A stretch of DNA of 64,000 nucleotides from Odiellus spinosus (GCA_963920705.1 OY987232.1:6416700-6480699), one strand, 5' to 3'. Counted from the stretch's first letter, positions 52,751-64,000 are shown. The notes: generated by a model not told the origin, from the sequence alone. Numbers and translations are program-made.

Positions 52751-54943
52751 ATGGCTCCAAATACATGTTACGCGTGCAATCGGAAAGTTACCAATAGTAC
52801 AAGTAGAGGTATAGGCACTCACGTAAAGGCTGGCTTTGCTCGTTTTCTTCGTTTTAGTAAAGGGTTATTACCACTTGTAATTAATAGCAAAACAACGAAG
52901 ATTTGTTTAAAGTGCTCGGGTCTGTCACGAAAGTTTCAAACGTTCTTAAATGCTAGCAAATCGTCCTTCAGTAGTGATCATGGCTCTTCAACGTCATCGT
53001 CTTCACCACAAAAACGAAGACAAATGACGCAAGTATCTAATCCATCAACGTCAACAGTACCTGAGCCATCAACGTCCACAGTACCTGAACCAACAAAGTC
53101 CACAGTATCTAATCCATCACCGTCACCAATACCTCAGCCATCAACGTCGCAATTACCACGAAAGCGTACGTCATCAAACACTATTGCCATAAAGCACAGT
53201 TGTGTTCGGCCCCTGCCAAAGACTTGCTTCATTTGCGGTGTTAGTACACGAACCAGGGTAAAAGCCGAAGTGAGAACAAGTATATTTGTGGAAAGAGCCA
53301 TATTTATTCATCGGGACAACCGAATGTGCTCCACGCATCTCGTTAACGGAGAGCTTCCCACCGAAATAATTGCTGGAATTCAGGTTTCCGCTAGATCAAC
53401 CATTATGACTGCCACGGACATTGAGCAACTATTACAGGACCTCAGGGAATGTGTTAACGACCTACGGACGCCAAGCTTTGACAACTTCATACAAAGTGAT
53501 GAAGACTGTAAAGTATTAACTTCATTGTCATTGCACGAGTTCCTAGAGTTGCATTCGACTATTGAGGACATTATTCGTACCATCAGATGCTGTTCGTCGA
53601 AGACAGCTCTAGCAGTATTATTGGTGAAATTACGATTGGGTATCTCCAATAAGGTGTTATCAATTTTATTTCATTTAACTGAAAGATCGGTATCAAACAC
53701 GGTAAAAGCGGTTATTATGGCTTTATCGGAGCATTTCGTGCCACATCATTTTGGCCTGCAACACTTATCACGTGACAATCTGATAACAAACCATCAATCT
53801 GGAGCAGCAGTAAAACTCTTTGCTAACAACAAGCCTAATTGTCTTATTACCATTGTAGATGGCACCTATATCAAGGTTGGAAGATCCAAGGACTATACCG
53901 TTCTTCACAAATCCTTCTGTGTGCACAAAGGCCAGCATATCCTCAAGCCAATGTTAATGGTAACAACTACGGGTTACATAATAGATATAATCAGACCCTA
54001 CTTTGCTAATGGCCGCAATAACGACGCGCGCATTTTAAACCATTCTATCAAAAAGAGAGAAGAACTCCAGTCTTTCTTTTAAGTTGGTGACGTTGTACTG
54101 GCAGACCGCGGTTTTCGAGACTCCAACAGCGTACTGACTGAACTGGGTGTGGATTTACAAATGCCTTCGTTCTTGTCTAAAGGCGAGAAGCAAGTAAACA
54201 CGCAAGAAGTTAATCGTTCCCGACAAGTAACGTACCTCAGGTGGCCGGTTGAAGTTAGGAATGGGCATTTGCAGACGGTGTATCGTTTTTTTCAAAACCG
54301 TATACCTGTGCATATGTTACCATTAGTTCCGGAACTTCTTCAAATTGCTGCTGCGCTGTTGAACGCCTACCACCCGGAGTTACATCTTAAAGGTTCCTGG
54401 GAAGACTCCGTCGAAAAAATGCTGGCAGTCTCTACGAAAGAAAATCCTCTTAAGGAAGTAGTTGAGCGCGATAATCTGCTTCGCAAACCGTCTGAATGGC
54501 AACGAATTGAGGATAGTGAATTTCAAGACTTCCCTGTACTTCGTGAAAGTGATGTACGTGAGGTGGTAATGATCGACTTTAAAACGAAACGCGCTGAATC
54601 TTATGTGGCGTTGACTATAGAGAAATCCGGCTCTTTCAGCGTCGAAGTGTCCAAAGTTGAACATGACTTAATTCGTATACGCGTGCCTGGTCAATTTTCC
54701 ACCTCAGCTGTTCACCAAGCTCTAATTCGTTATGTACCGAACGGGACAGGTGCAAATGCCATTAAAGGCTGGTATTGCAATTGCAAAAGTGGTAGTTTGA
54801 CGATAGGTACTTGTGTTCACGTTAGCAGCGTAATCTGGTATCTTGGTTATCGTCGCCATGAAGATCGAGGCAGTTGGTACCAGTCAAAATTGCGTGTAGT
54901 GTGTGAAGATACCACTGAGCTTGAACTACCAGACATACGTTAA
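52751..54943 (+). pseudogene. ISL2EU-type transposase with SWIM finger, one in-frame stop
   Basis: The start is taken at MAPNTCYACNRKV; an in-frame ATG lies 60 bases earlier. N-terminal Cys-rich fingers: CYACNRK...ICLKCSG and KTCFICGVSTRTR...CSTHL, separated by Ser/Thr/Pro repeats. A helical region follows (LAVLLVKLRLGISNKVLSIL), then the DDE core: ITIVDGTYIKVGRSKDY (first Asp), LHKSFCVHKGQHILKPMLMV, RNNDARIL (second). TAA at 54,080-54,082 interrupts, and the same frame resumes GDVVLADRGFRDSN (third region), ending with a SWIM finger (CNC...CVH). One stop codon separates two otherwise intact halves. Confidence 0.82.
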
Positions 54944-55769
54944 ACGTAGAAAACCTTAGCGTTAAATGAATAATTTGTCCGTTTTATACAAGTGTGTTTT
55001 GTTTAATATGAAATAAAAATTAAAGATACTACTCCAGTATCTTCTAATTGGTATGATTTCTCTATTTATTTTTCGAGTTTCTTATACACCAAAGACTATT
55101 CAAGTAAGCTATATAGTCTTTGCACGGCCCCTGTAAAGCTAGCAAAAGCCTACTGCATGAATGCTTGACAAGTGGAACACTTCTACAGGCGTTTTCGAGG
55201 ATTTCGAGGCATAGTAGACCAAAAATATACGAATTTCATTTTGCCGCCAGCACTATACCCGTGGCAGTTACAAAATAATTCTTTCCTAATATTTTCCTAA
55301 CATAATTATGAATCTAAAATAATAACCGTTCAAGATTTTCGTGTGGGGGAAGGCTTTCATATCCGGCACGGAAGTCATAGATTCTTCCTATTCTTTACAT
55401 TATGGAAGAAACCTTCCATTCGTTGTAATTCCCAAAATTTACAGTTGTGAGCTCGAATTTTAGCTTTAAATTATCCCCCAACTACCCTATTTTAATAATA
55501 TAATACGAATTTATCATAAAAGAGACGAAAATTTTTAACATTACGTGGACCCAGACTCTTATGGGGAGTTGCTGTTGTTCTTTAATTGTATTTAAATCTA
55601 ATGTTTTAAAAGAAAATTAAATGTCTGTCACTTCAGACATTCAAGGCCATAACATGTCCTTCTGAGTCTTTGATCGCAAAGACATTTTTGATATAATATT
55701 TGTCACTTCAGACATTCAAGGCCATATTATGTCCTTCTGGGTCTTTGTTCGCAAAGACATTTTTGATAT

Positions 55770-56477
55770 ATTAAGTTTGATTCGTTTGAATACAATTTAT
55801 TGGTAAGGAAGTAATTTTTAACTTTTATTATTTGTTTTACGTGTTTATTATTTGTTTGAAATATTCTTATTTGGACATTTTTGGTATATTTTCAATGACT
55901 TGAATTCTAATTTTATTTTTATTACTGAGTTGTGACTGAAATATTAGTTTGAAAATCAAAAGCTTTTTCTGATTCATTTTTCTCTGTACTCATTTTTCGC
56001 TTTCGTGAAAGAGGTATTTTACGATTTACCGATTGATTTTCTGATATATTTTGGTTATCGACTTCACGAGTTTTATACTTCGAAGATCGAAATATTTCCT
56101 AGTTTTTTATTTTTTAGCATTTTTTGTGTGTTAAGAGTTATTTAACACAATCCTGAGATTGCTGAATTTATTCAAAATTAATTTGGGTTATTCGGAGAAC
56201 CTGGTATGGTTCTTACGTTATGGGCTGATCATCATCTGTAATGCAATTTCAATCTCTAGCCAATCAAAACGCTGCATTTTCCCATAGAAATAACATTAAA
56301 ATCGACTTTTTCGAGGACATGTCTGTTCCGGGACATAACTTATCGAAATAATCATTTGTTACAGTTGAAACTAATTTTAAATGAAAGTTCGAACGTGTGC
56401 CTTTTCTAAGTTTCGTTTAAAAATATTAAGTCTAAGTGTTTAAAAATATTAAGTCTAAGTGTTTAAAAATATTAAGT
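55770..56477. repeat. Noncoding stretch with 23-bp tandem repeat
   Basis: No BEL reverse transcriptase is recognisable, so that domain is deleted. Four copies of a 23-bp unit containing AAAAATATTAAGTCTAAGTG lie at about 56,422-56,512. Confidence 0.6.
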
Positions 56478-58317
56478 CTAAGTGTTTAAAAATATTAAGT
56501 CTAAGTATTTTAAAATTAATTTTGAAGTTGACTCCCTTTTTAAAGCCAAGGTCGCCCCATTAAAGGATGATTTAAAATCACAAACTTTGAAAGTGCCAAG
56601 ATTAGAGTTGATGGATGCAGTGATAGATGCGCGATTAGCAAACAGATTAGTTGAAGCTATGACAATTAAACCAGACAAGGTGCAAATGTGGACCGTTTCC
56701 ACTATCGCTTTGTGCTGGATTCGAGGCGCCGCGAGCCGTTGGAGACCCTTCGAACAAAACAGGGTAAGAGAAATTCAGCAACGTACTGATCCTTTGTGTT
56801 GGAACACGTGGCGGGTAAAGAAACCCCGTCGATCTTCCTACGCGCGGTAAAAATTTAAATGACATAGCTTCTAGCGATTTATGGTGGCAGGGCCCCCCAA
56901 GAAAACTACCCCAAGAAAAGTTTCGTGTCAACCGAGTGCGAACTTAGAGCAGGCGGTTAAAAAATCGCGGTAAATTTGAATTCCGTCGGAACCGCGCCCA
57001 AACCGTTGTTCCACCTTAACAAATATAACCGGCTTCAGCAAGTCATTCGATTAACCGCGTGGATACTTCGATTCGCAAACAATACCTGAGCAAAAGATAA
57101 TAGGAGAACAGGGCCACTAACAACAGAGGAGATGCAAACTGCGGAAGAATACTGGATAAAGAGCGTCCAGTTTTGACCTATCCAGACGAGATTTTAAGCC
57201 TTAAGGACGGCGGAGAAATACCAAAACAATCACCTATCCTGTCATTGGACCCAAAACTCGATGACAGCGGGATCCTGTGCGTAGGAGGACGCCTAGGAGC
57301 AGCTCAGATGTCCTACCGTGAGAAACACCCTTGGCTTCTTTCTGCGAACCATCATCTAGCCTATTTGATAGACATGTCAAAAAACATTAGACTCAAACAC
57401 GCAGGCGTCAATGACGTATTGGTGGAAATAAGAGAGCGATTCTGGATACCCAGGGGAAGACAACTGGTGAAGAAAATTATCACTTCATGCCCGCGCTGTA
57501 AGATTTACCGAACAAAGCCAACTACAGCGGTCATGGTACCCTTACCGGACGTAAGAATAAATCCGTCACCACCCATTGAGATTTGTGGCATTGACCACGC
57601 AGGTCCTATCTATGTGAAGCCAAACAACAAGAAATGTTACGTAGCCCTATACACGTACGCAGTGACTCGAGCAGTCCATTTAGAGCTGGTGTCAGACTTG
57701 ACAACAGAAAGCTTCCTTATGTCCTTCAGAAGGTTTATCGCAAGGCGCGGCATGGTGCGCGTTATCTTCAGTGATAATGCTGCCACATTCAAGAAAGCTG
57801 ATCAAGATTTGAAAACATTACTGAGTCATCTTGGAAGCCCAGAAGTAGCGGAGTTCTTTGGGGGCTAAAAATTACATGGAAATACATAGCGGAGCGGGGA
57901 GCCTGATGGGGAGCCTTCTGGGAACGGAGGGTCAAGTCTGTTAAAACCGTTCTCAGAAAAGTCCTAGGCCAAGCACTCCTTACATATGAAGAAATTGAGA
58001 AGCTACTCATCGAGATCGAAGCGACTATCAATTCCCGTCCGACAACCTTTGCTTACGACAATCCATGAGAGCCGCAACCCCTCACCCCAGCGCATTTTTT
58101 GGTGGGAAAACGCCTAACCGCGCTTCCTTTGCAAATACACTCATCGAGCGAACTCCCCCTTGCCTTAAAGCGGGAGCTAATTAAAAGACTGAAGTACAGA
58201 CAAGCACTTTTAGAAAGGTTTTGGTTGAGATGGAAATTTGATTATCTTTTAGAACTCCGATCTGCCCATCGTCTAAAACTAGACAAAGGTCCGAAAACTA
58301 GAGCTTCAAGTCAGTGA
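56478..58317 (+). pseudogene. BEL copy A pol C-terminus: RNase H-like and integrase
   Basis: 56,515-56,850 has VPRLELMDAVIDARLANRL, WIRGAASRWRPFEQNRVREI, the BEL RNase H/connection block. 57,173-57,868 has the integrase zinc-binding His/His and CPRCK, GIDHAGPIYVKP (Asp) and VIFSDNAATFKKA (Asp). The Glu-bearing segment (GAFWERRVKSVK style) is in another frame near 57,895-57,950. 58,099-58,317 is the C-terminal tail (LTPAHFLVGKRLTALPL). Several frameshifts and stops. Confidence 0.82.
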
Positions 58318-58526
58318 CGTAGTTTTAATCGAAAAACTAAAACTCCACGGTGCATGTGGAAGTTGGCCGTAGTGCATGAGCTAACTTAAGGCAGGTACGG
58401 AGTAGTCCGTTCCTGTTTACTTCGCCTACCCAATGGTACTCTAATGAGAAGACCAGTCCAGTTGGTGCAAAACTTAGAACTCTAAAATTATCTTGAACTG
58501 TGTCAACAGTTCAATGGTGGGGAGTG

Positions 58527-59234
58527 TGTTAAATATTCGTATGAACTAAAAATAGGGGCGACCATTTTAAGTATTTATTATTAAGTGTTATTTATTATCA
58601 TGTAAATTAATTGTGTCAATATGTATAATTTGTATTTGTGATTTTGTTATTATTAAGTTGTATATTTTTCTCTATGTTCAAGTCTATACTTGGTACACAC
58701 CCGAATATATTTTTGTTGCTTTTTTCATTTCATGTTTTGCTAGTAAATTTACCAATTTCGTATTTCTATTGTCAAATAATTTCGAGCGAACACTGAAGAA
58801 TGTTGGGAAAACCGAGGACGTCAGAGTGCAGGTGTTCTCACCATCCATAAACTATTCTCCTCGGTTTTCTGTCCAATGAGTAAAAGTAAAAACTGGTCAC
58901 TGGACCTCCTGTGCAGTAAAGAAGGAGAAAAAATCTCACGTGCAAAAAGTGCAAAATTATTCTAAAATAATCTTGTTAAGAACCTCGTGCGTGCGGGCAA
59001 GGCCTAAAAATGGTCCAAGTAATAAATATATAGCGTACAAATAATTTTAAGTTAGTTAAAGTTAGTTAAAGTCTTTTGGAGTAAATAAGTAAAGTTTAGT
59101 CTTTAGAGCAAATGAGCAATCAATAAGTAAAGTTTAGTCTTTTTTGAGCATGTAACAATATGATAAGGAAATTTAAGTGCAAGTGTTCAATCAAAATAAA
59201 CCGTATATTTCGTTAAGTTTTTAAAAGAGTGCGT
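58527..59234 (+). repeat. BEL copy A 3' LTR
   Basis: A 708-bp LTR preceded by GGTGGGGAG and starting TGTTAAATATTCG. It matches the 5' LTR pieces. It abuts BEL copy B, in the opposite direction, at 59,235. Confidence 0.8.
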
Positions 59235-60886
59235 GTAGTAGTATTTTTCCCACGACTACAATTGGGGCTAGAAGACCCAAGGGGTCAAAGATTTTGGCTG
59301 TGTCTGATAAAATTATTCTTTTGGTCACCGTTCTTTTTTCATCAGATAACTTTACCATGAATATAAATTGATCAGCAGCTGGTTGCCAATATAGTCCAAG
59401 TGTCTTTATTGTTTCATCAGTATCTATTCTTAGAGGTCCTTGAATTTCCCTCAATTCAGGAGGTATCGACTCCAGGATTTCAGGCTCGTTTGAAGCCCAC
59501 TTTCTAAGCTCAAATCCGCCTTTCTTTGTTAATTCCATGAGTTCCGTTTGAAGCTGTAATGCCTCTTTCACCGTTTCTCTTCCAGACATCAGATTGTCTA
59601 CGTAGAAGTCATTGGAGAGAACCGATGATGCCAAGGGAAAGTTATTCTTTTCGTCTTGGGATAATTGTTTGAGTACTTTTATTGCGAAGTATGGAGCGGA
59701 CGCTGTTCCATATGTGACCGTGAGTAGCCGATAATCGTTAATGATTACCTGGCTATTTGGTCGCCATATTATTCGTTGAAAGTCAGTATCTTCCGGATGT
59801 ACCAAAATTTGTCGAAACATTTTAGCAAGGTCTGCGACCATTACAATGGAATGTAAACGAAACCGAATAAGCTGGTTTATAAGATCTTCTTGTAGTTTGG
59901 GTCCAACGAGAAGAGTGTCATTAAGGGAGATTCCTGTTGATGATTTAGCGGAACCGTCAAACACAGTTCGTAAACTGGTGGTCGTACTTGTTTCGCTTGA
60001 TACGCAATGATGCGGCAAGTAATAGTTACGTCCTTGTTGACTCCTATTCTCGTCCGACGGAATGAGTTCCATGTGTCCTAGTTCAAGGTATTCGGTCATA
60101 AATGTCTGGTATTTTGCCTGTTTCAACTGATCTTTCTCTGTCGTTCGAGACAGTAGAATCTTCGCACTGCGGCTTTCCTTGAGTCGCCCAGTACATCAGG
60201 ATTGGTTTTGAATGGTATTCTCACCATGTAGCGACCAGTTGCATCTCTGGTGTGACTTTCTTTAAAGATACTCTCGCATAGTGCTTCATTTGAAGTAAGT
60301 ATATTTTGTGGCGCTACCTCTTCAGTTCCCAAAATTTCTTTAATTGAATGCCAATCGTACAATGATGTACATGAATGTCAGAGCTTTCGTCTTGCAAGGT
60401 TTGGGGTCCTGAGATGGCCCAACCAAATATAGTGCTAAATGCAACGGGTGTGTTCGGTGGTCCTTTGAGAACTCCACCATCCATGATGTCAATGCAAATG
60501 TCTGCACCAAGAATTATGTCTATTTGGCCTGGTACGTAAAATTTGGGATCGGCTAACTTTAAGCCTTTGATATGTGGCCACTTGGTTGGGTCACATGGAA
60601 TCTGTGGCAGGTATCCCGTGACTCTCGAGAGAATCAGAGCCTCCACAGTTACCTCTATGTTGCTGTCTGCATCTGAGCGTAATTTCAATTTGACGCTGCT
60701 TTGACACGAATCAATACCCTTATCTCCAATACCACCGATAGATATGTCTGAGTGAGATCGTTTAAGCTGAAGCCGTTGCGCGCAGGCTTCACTTATAAAA
60801 CTGGTTTGAGACGCTGTATCTAAAAGAGCTCTTGCTCGTTGATAGTTACCGGTTGCATCTCTCACTTGTATTATAGCTGTTAACAA
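59235..60886 (-). pseudogene. BEL copy B pol: protease and reverse transcriptase
   Basis: Protease: ARALLDTASQTSFISEACAQ with the catalytic DTAS, then QIDIILGADICIDIMDGGV. A frame change near 60,314-60,362 leads to a short stretch (60,362-60,123), and another to reverse transcriptase: LRTVFDGSAKSSTGISLND, MVADLAKMFRQILVHPEDTD and NDFYVDNLMSGRETVKEA. The catalytic YVDD appears as YVDN, which would abolish activity. The last four codons of the open frame come from the neighbouring LTR. Confidence 0.82.
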
Positions 60887-60906
60887 GAGTATGTTCTATT
60901 TGCCAC

Positions 60907-62146
60907 TTAATTTTCGTGCAATGTGAGAGACAACTTCTTGGTCAGACTGAACTTTTGGTTCTGACTGGTCTCATTGCTCTGATTGCTCATTTTGTTCTGA
61001 CTGTTCTCGATGAAGGAGTGAATTATGCTTTGAGGAGCATTTTCGACATGCACTTGCCCTGCAATCACCAGCTTGGTGATCTGCTCGTAAGCAGTTGAAA
61101 CAGAGAAAATGTTTTTTGACAAAGTTCCAACGCTCTTCATTGGAGGCCTTCAAAAATGTACTACATCCCTATATTGCATGTCCTTCTTTACTACAAATGA
61201 AACATTTCTCTTTTGCTGTCCCATAGTGGGAGACAGCTGTTTTTCTTGACCCCTCTGGAGGTGCCTTTTGTCTGCCAACCACAGTTGATGATTGCGCAGC
61301 CGCTAAGGCCCTTGCTCTGGTCTCCAGAAAGGTCTTTAATTCTTCGAATTTTGGTATTGTAGTACCAGTTAGAGAGAGCTCCCATTGTCGGCAAGACTCT
61401 TGATCTAATTTCCCTTTAACTATGTGCAACAGTAAAGCGTCACAACTGTCTGTTGGTTGTTTTAAAACCGTTAGGGATCTAACACATTCCACCGTAGTGT
61501 CGATGAGTCGACGCAGCATTGCAGCGGATTCATTAGTCATGCTAGGTTGATTAAAAAGACGCTTTCATGCGCATCTATTATTTCTCTTTCGTTATTGTAT
61601 CTTTTCAACAGTATGTCCCAAGCCACAGAATAATTTGCGTCGGTTACTGGTATAGACAGTATTAAAGTTGCCGCTTCATTACGTAATGCTTGTTTTAAGT
61701 AATGAAACTTCTGAGAAACCGAAAGTTTTAGATTGCCATGCACAGTTGCCATATAGAGATCATGAAAAGGTACCCACTCGGTGTACTTGCCACTGAACGT
61801 AGGTATTTCCAACTTCGGTAGTTTGATGTCACCGATCGCGGCACTACTGGTTGCGCTGCGAGAACTGGCTGTTCTGTGCGAAAGTACATCCGCAAAAAAT
61901 ATAGTTAAATCTTCTAACCTGTACTAATTTGGTTGTACTCTGTTTCATGAACATCAAAATCTGCCGGGAGGCATATCGCGCACTAATACTGTTATGTATG
62001 GTGTCGAGATCCTTTGTTAATTTGTCCACCTTGTATACTGGTATAGCGGCATCATTTAACGGAGTTGTTGCGTGGCTGACCTGTACGGCCTCAATTCTTG
62101 TTCTTTGACCTTTAATAGTCCTACGCTTGTTAAGTAGTGGATCCAT
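60907..62146 (-). pseudogene. BEL copy B gag
   Basis: The N-terminal part (62,146-61,844) begins MDPLLNKRRTIKGQRTRIEA. The capsid part (61,812-61,537) has MEIPTFSGKYTEWVPFHDLY and LKQALRNEAATLILSIPVTD. 61,540-61,169 continues with LLLHIVKGKLDQESCRQWEL and a first knuckle CFICSKEGH. After an in-frame stop come CFNCLRADHQAGDC and CRKCSSKHNSLLH. Stops and shifts separate these parts. Confidence 0.8.
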
Positions 62147-62397
62147 TGCTTACTGTTCGTTGAAATTGGACACTGAATTGTCGAAGTTCTTTTTTCCCGA
62201 GAATCACTGCACGTAAGCACAATAGTGTCACGATATTAATTGCCGGGTTCGAGGTTTAATGATACAATCCGTTACGCGAAGTCCAGTTAATTATTCTGAT
62301 TATACTGCAAAATAATCCGGCTCGACGGACCAAAAATTGTTCTTGTATTGCGATTAATAACACCGGATTCGAGAAAACAAAACTAACTTTATTATTA

Positions 62398-62523
62398 TAC
62401 ATATATATATACATATATATATATACATATATACATACATATATACATACATATATACATACACATACATATACACATACATATACACATATATATACAC
62501 ATATATATACATATATACATATA
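62398..62523. repeat. (AT)n/(ATAC)n microsatellite
   Basis: Alternating ACATATATAT units. It joins the BEL copy B LTR to a mariner fragment. Confidence 0.9.
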
Positions 62524-62741
62524 AAATGCGGTGGTGCACCATCGTGCTGGTACCAGACTCGTCTTCGTTCTGCTAAGGGAAGATCGTCTAGGGCATCGGA
62601 CACTACGGTGTTTAAGAGATCAACGTAACGATCTCCGTTTAGATGTTCTTCGAGAAAAACAGGTCCAAATACCCGATCACCTAACAATCCACACCAAACG
62701 TTTATCCTCCAGTTTTCTTGGTGATGATTCGCCCTTAGCCA
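62522..62741 (-). pseudogene. Mariner-type transposase fragment
   Basis: NVWCGLLGDRVFGPVFLEEH and DLPLAERRRVWYQHDGAPPH match the central transposase of the family at 9238-10,164. It is cut by the microsatellite just after APPHF. About 73 codons remain. Confidence 0.8.
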
Positions 62742-62924
62742 ATAAATATATTTTCAAAATAAATATATTTTCAAAATGAAGTGAAAGCAATACCTACCTA
62801 TCCGCCCTCTTAATTTGAAACCAATGAAAGTTAGCATTCCTCGGTAAGCGTTCCTCGTCGTCATTCGCGTTTAGTCTTTTACAACTAACCTTAATTCTCT
62901 TCTTCCCTTAAAACGACGTTTTTA

Positions 62925-63611
62925 GCTAGACCCAACCCTAGGTACTGTACTCACTGCGGCGTTGGCGTTGGCGTCGTGCAAGAAGACGAGGTAGGTCATC
63001 GAATCGAAAAAACTTTGTCTATTATATATGTTTTTCAAATCAGGTTTTTCAAATCAGGTTTGTCAAATCATGTTTTTCAAATCTGGTTTTTCAAATCATG
63101 TTTTTCATTACGGACATAGTCGAGCCCCAAACGCATAAGCTCCCTTTTTATTTCGTTCGCGACGACTTGTTTACTGTTTTTTGAGTTTTCATTTCTGACA
63201 GACTAGAAGCGAAACATTCATAAGCAACCTTTTTATATAGTTCGCGACGACCCCTTATTAACGACGACTTGTGTTATGTTTTTGAGTTTTCATTAATGGC
63301 AGACTTGAACCGAAACATTCATAAGCTACCTTAGTTCGTGACGACCCCTTATTAACGACGGCCCGTTTTCTGTATTGTACAGCTATGAAGATATGAGTTT
63401 TTCGCTTAAGTTTTACCAAGTACCTGTGGCAACGCGGATCAGAGTCTAACACTCGATCGTAAAGCTATGCAGCTTGGCTTTTTCGGGAGACCACTTGGTG
63501 GGAAAATCGATAAATTGAAAAAATAGAAATTTTAAATTTGTCTCGGACATCACGTCGTGACGTCTGGTGGAAATTAGACGAAGATTATATATAACTAGGG
63601 TTGGGTCTAGC
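62925..63611. mobile_element. MITE with GCTAGACCCAACCCTAG ends
   Basis: GCTAGACCCAACCCTAG and its inverse bound 687 bp flanked by TA (62,923-62,924 and 63,612-63,613). Inside are about five copies of an 18-bp GTTTTTCAAATCAGG unit (63,028-63,108) and two to three ~105-bp repeats containing CGACGACTTGT, GAGTTTTCATT and GAAACATTCATAAGC (63,130-63,360). Confidence 0.7.
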
Positions 63612-63715
63612 TAAAAAGCTTCAGTCCTTTAAATTGGCATTAATTTAATAGGAGTAAATTGCTAATTGATTTATTATAGTCGTGTCTTAGCCGTGCCATG
63701 GTATATTACTTGGTG
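63612..63715. repeat. Dispersed ~105-bp repeat, second copy of 37,637-37,738
   Basis: AAAGCTTCAGTCC through TTAGCCGTGCCATGGTATAT is nearly identical at both places. Its class is unknown. Confidence 0.7.
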
Positions 63716-63724
63716 TGTAGCCAT

Positions 63725-63840
63725 AAGTGCAGTTGCCAAAAGAGCAGTTCCCATTTGCGCACTCCCATAAGAGCGATTTCTCAAAAGTGCGGTTGCCAAA
63801 AGAGCAGTTCTCATTTGCGCACTTCCAAAAGGGTGTTTTC
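63725..63840. repeat. Short-word array (AAAAGAGCAGTT / CCATTTGCGCAC)
   Basis: Imperfect 15-17-bp units, related in style to 13,424-13,588. The sequence after 63,840 shows nothing recognisable to the end of the window. Confidence 0.5.
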
Positions 63841-64000
63841 GTATAAACTAATTTTCTTATAATTGCGGGTTCAGTTTTTGGACGTCTAATGCTGATAATT
63901 TACAAAAATAGTTTAGGTAAGGTTAAATAGCATAGCAGTAGTGTAATAGTGTTCCTCTGAGACCATACACCACCGCCACAAAAATGTGGCGGTTTTGTGG

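Larger units (their letters stand above)
49962..55769. mobile_element. ISL2EU-type DNA transposon with internal 1.5-kb inverted duplication
   Basis: Each end carries two tandem ~75-bp copies of ATATCAAAAATGTCTTTGCG...GTCTGAAGTGACA (49,962-50,110, and inverted at 55,625-55,769). The insertion splits BEL pol next to an A/T dinucleotide, consistent with the 2-bp AT duplication known for ISL2EU. Arms 51,076-52,578 and 54,081-55,583 are near-identical inverted copies. 50,111-51,075 is unique and noncoding. The gene content is a zinc-finger/DDE transposase with C-terminal SWIM finger. Confidence 0.78.
40703..59234 (+). mobile_element. Decayed BEL/Pao LTR retrotransposon (copy A) with three nested insertions
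   Basis: The LTRs begin TGTTGAATATTCG at 40,703 and TGTTAAATATTCG at 58,527 and share sequence to AAAGAGTGCGT (46,236 and 59,234). A polypurine tract GGTGGGGAG precedes the 3' LTR. Gag, protease, RNase H-like and integrase segments are recognisable, but reverse transcriptase is missing. The 5' LTR holds a LINE and a second, shorter insertion; gag holds a 1.27-kb TIR element; pol holds a 5.8-kb ISL2EU element. No clear target duplication was found. Confidence 0.8.
59235..62350 (-). mobile_element. BEL/Pao copy B, truncated within pol
   Basis: Minus-strand order: LTR end and a primer-binding-site-like TTTTGGTCCGTCGAGCCGG near 62,320-62,340, gag (62,146-61,169), zinc knuckles (to about 60,971), protease (60,886-60,314), reverse transcriptase (60,126-59,235). 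It stops abruptly at the copy A LTR, so RNase H and integrase are missing. Its LTR is cut by an (AT)n microsatellite. Confidence 0.82.

Overview
The window looks like AT-rich, repeat-dense nuclear DNA from an arthropod, most likely an insect. Three things point that way: many short TTAGG runs (the arthropod telomere word), exons that look like chemosensory ionotropic receptors, and a transposon fauna of Polinton, BEL/Pao, CR1/Jockey-like LINE, Harbinger, ISL2EU, MULE, mariner and hAT types. No species can be named from the sequence alone.

Layout. 1-3.4 kb: a receptor-like last exon and a MITE. 3.4-8.75 kb: two head-to-tail 2.65-2.7 kb noncoding repeats, each ending in a 200-bp-arm foldback. 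9.2-11.55 kb: a mariner remnant joined to a FLYWCH/MULE remnant. 12-14.1 kb: simple repeats and a tRNA-like SINE head. 14,369-28,046: a Polinton (Maverick) with ~390-bp terminal inverted repeats and ATTATT target duplications. It sits 6 bp into an intron of a host gene whose other exons resume at 28,165-29,391. 29.5-31.7 kb: a 42-bp minisatellite split by a hAT-type element. 31.7-36 kb: a third, degenerate copy of the 2.7-kb repeat, split by a 3.4-kb PIF/Harbinger element. 36.1-39.85 kb: two exons of an ionotropic receptor on the minus strand, with a MITE-filled intron. 40.7-59.2 kb: a decayed BEL/Pao element holding a LINE in its 5' LTR, a TIR element in gag and an ISL2EU element in pol. 59.2-62.4 kb: a second BEL/Pao copy in the opposite direction. 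62.4-64 kb: microsatellite, another mariner fragment and a MITE.

The Polinton is the centre of interest. Its plus strand carries a PC4-like/zinc-knuckle protein and a six-exon protein-primed DNA polymerase B of about 1354 codons with all exonuclease and polymerase motifs. Its minus strand carries, from the right end inward, a packaging ATPase, three small conserved proteins, a membrane peptide, a retroviral-type integrase with chromodomain, a penton-like minor capsid protein (one frameshift), a pVI/pX-like protein, a double-jelly-roll major capsid protein and an adenain-type protease. Together these cover self-replication, integration and virion building. Only the minor capsid reading frame is visibly broken. 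Exon coordinates come from reading GT...AG junctions and frame continuity; no alignment or database search was possible.
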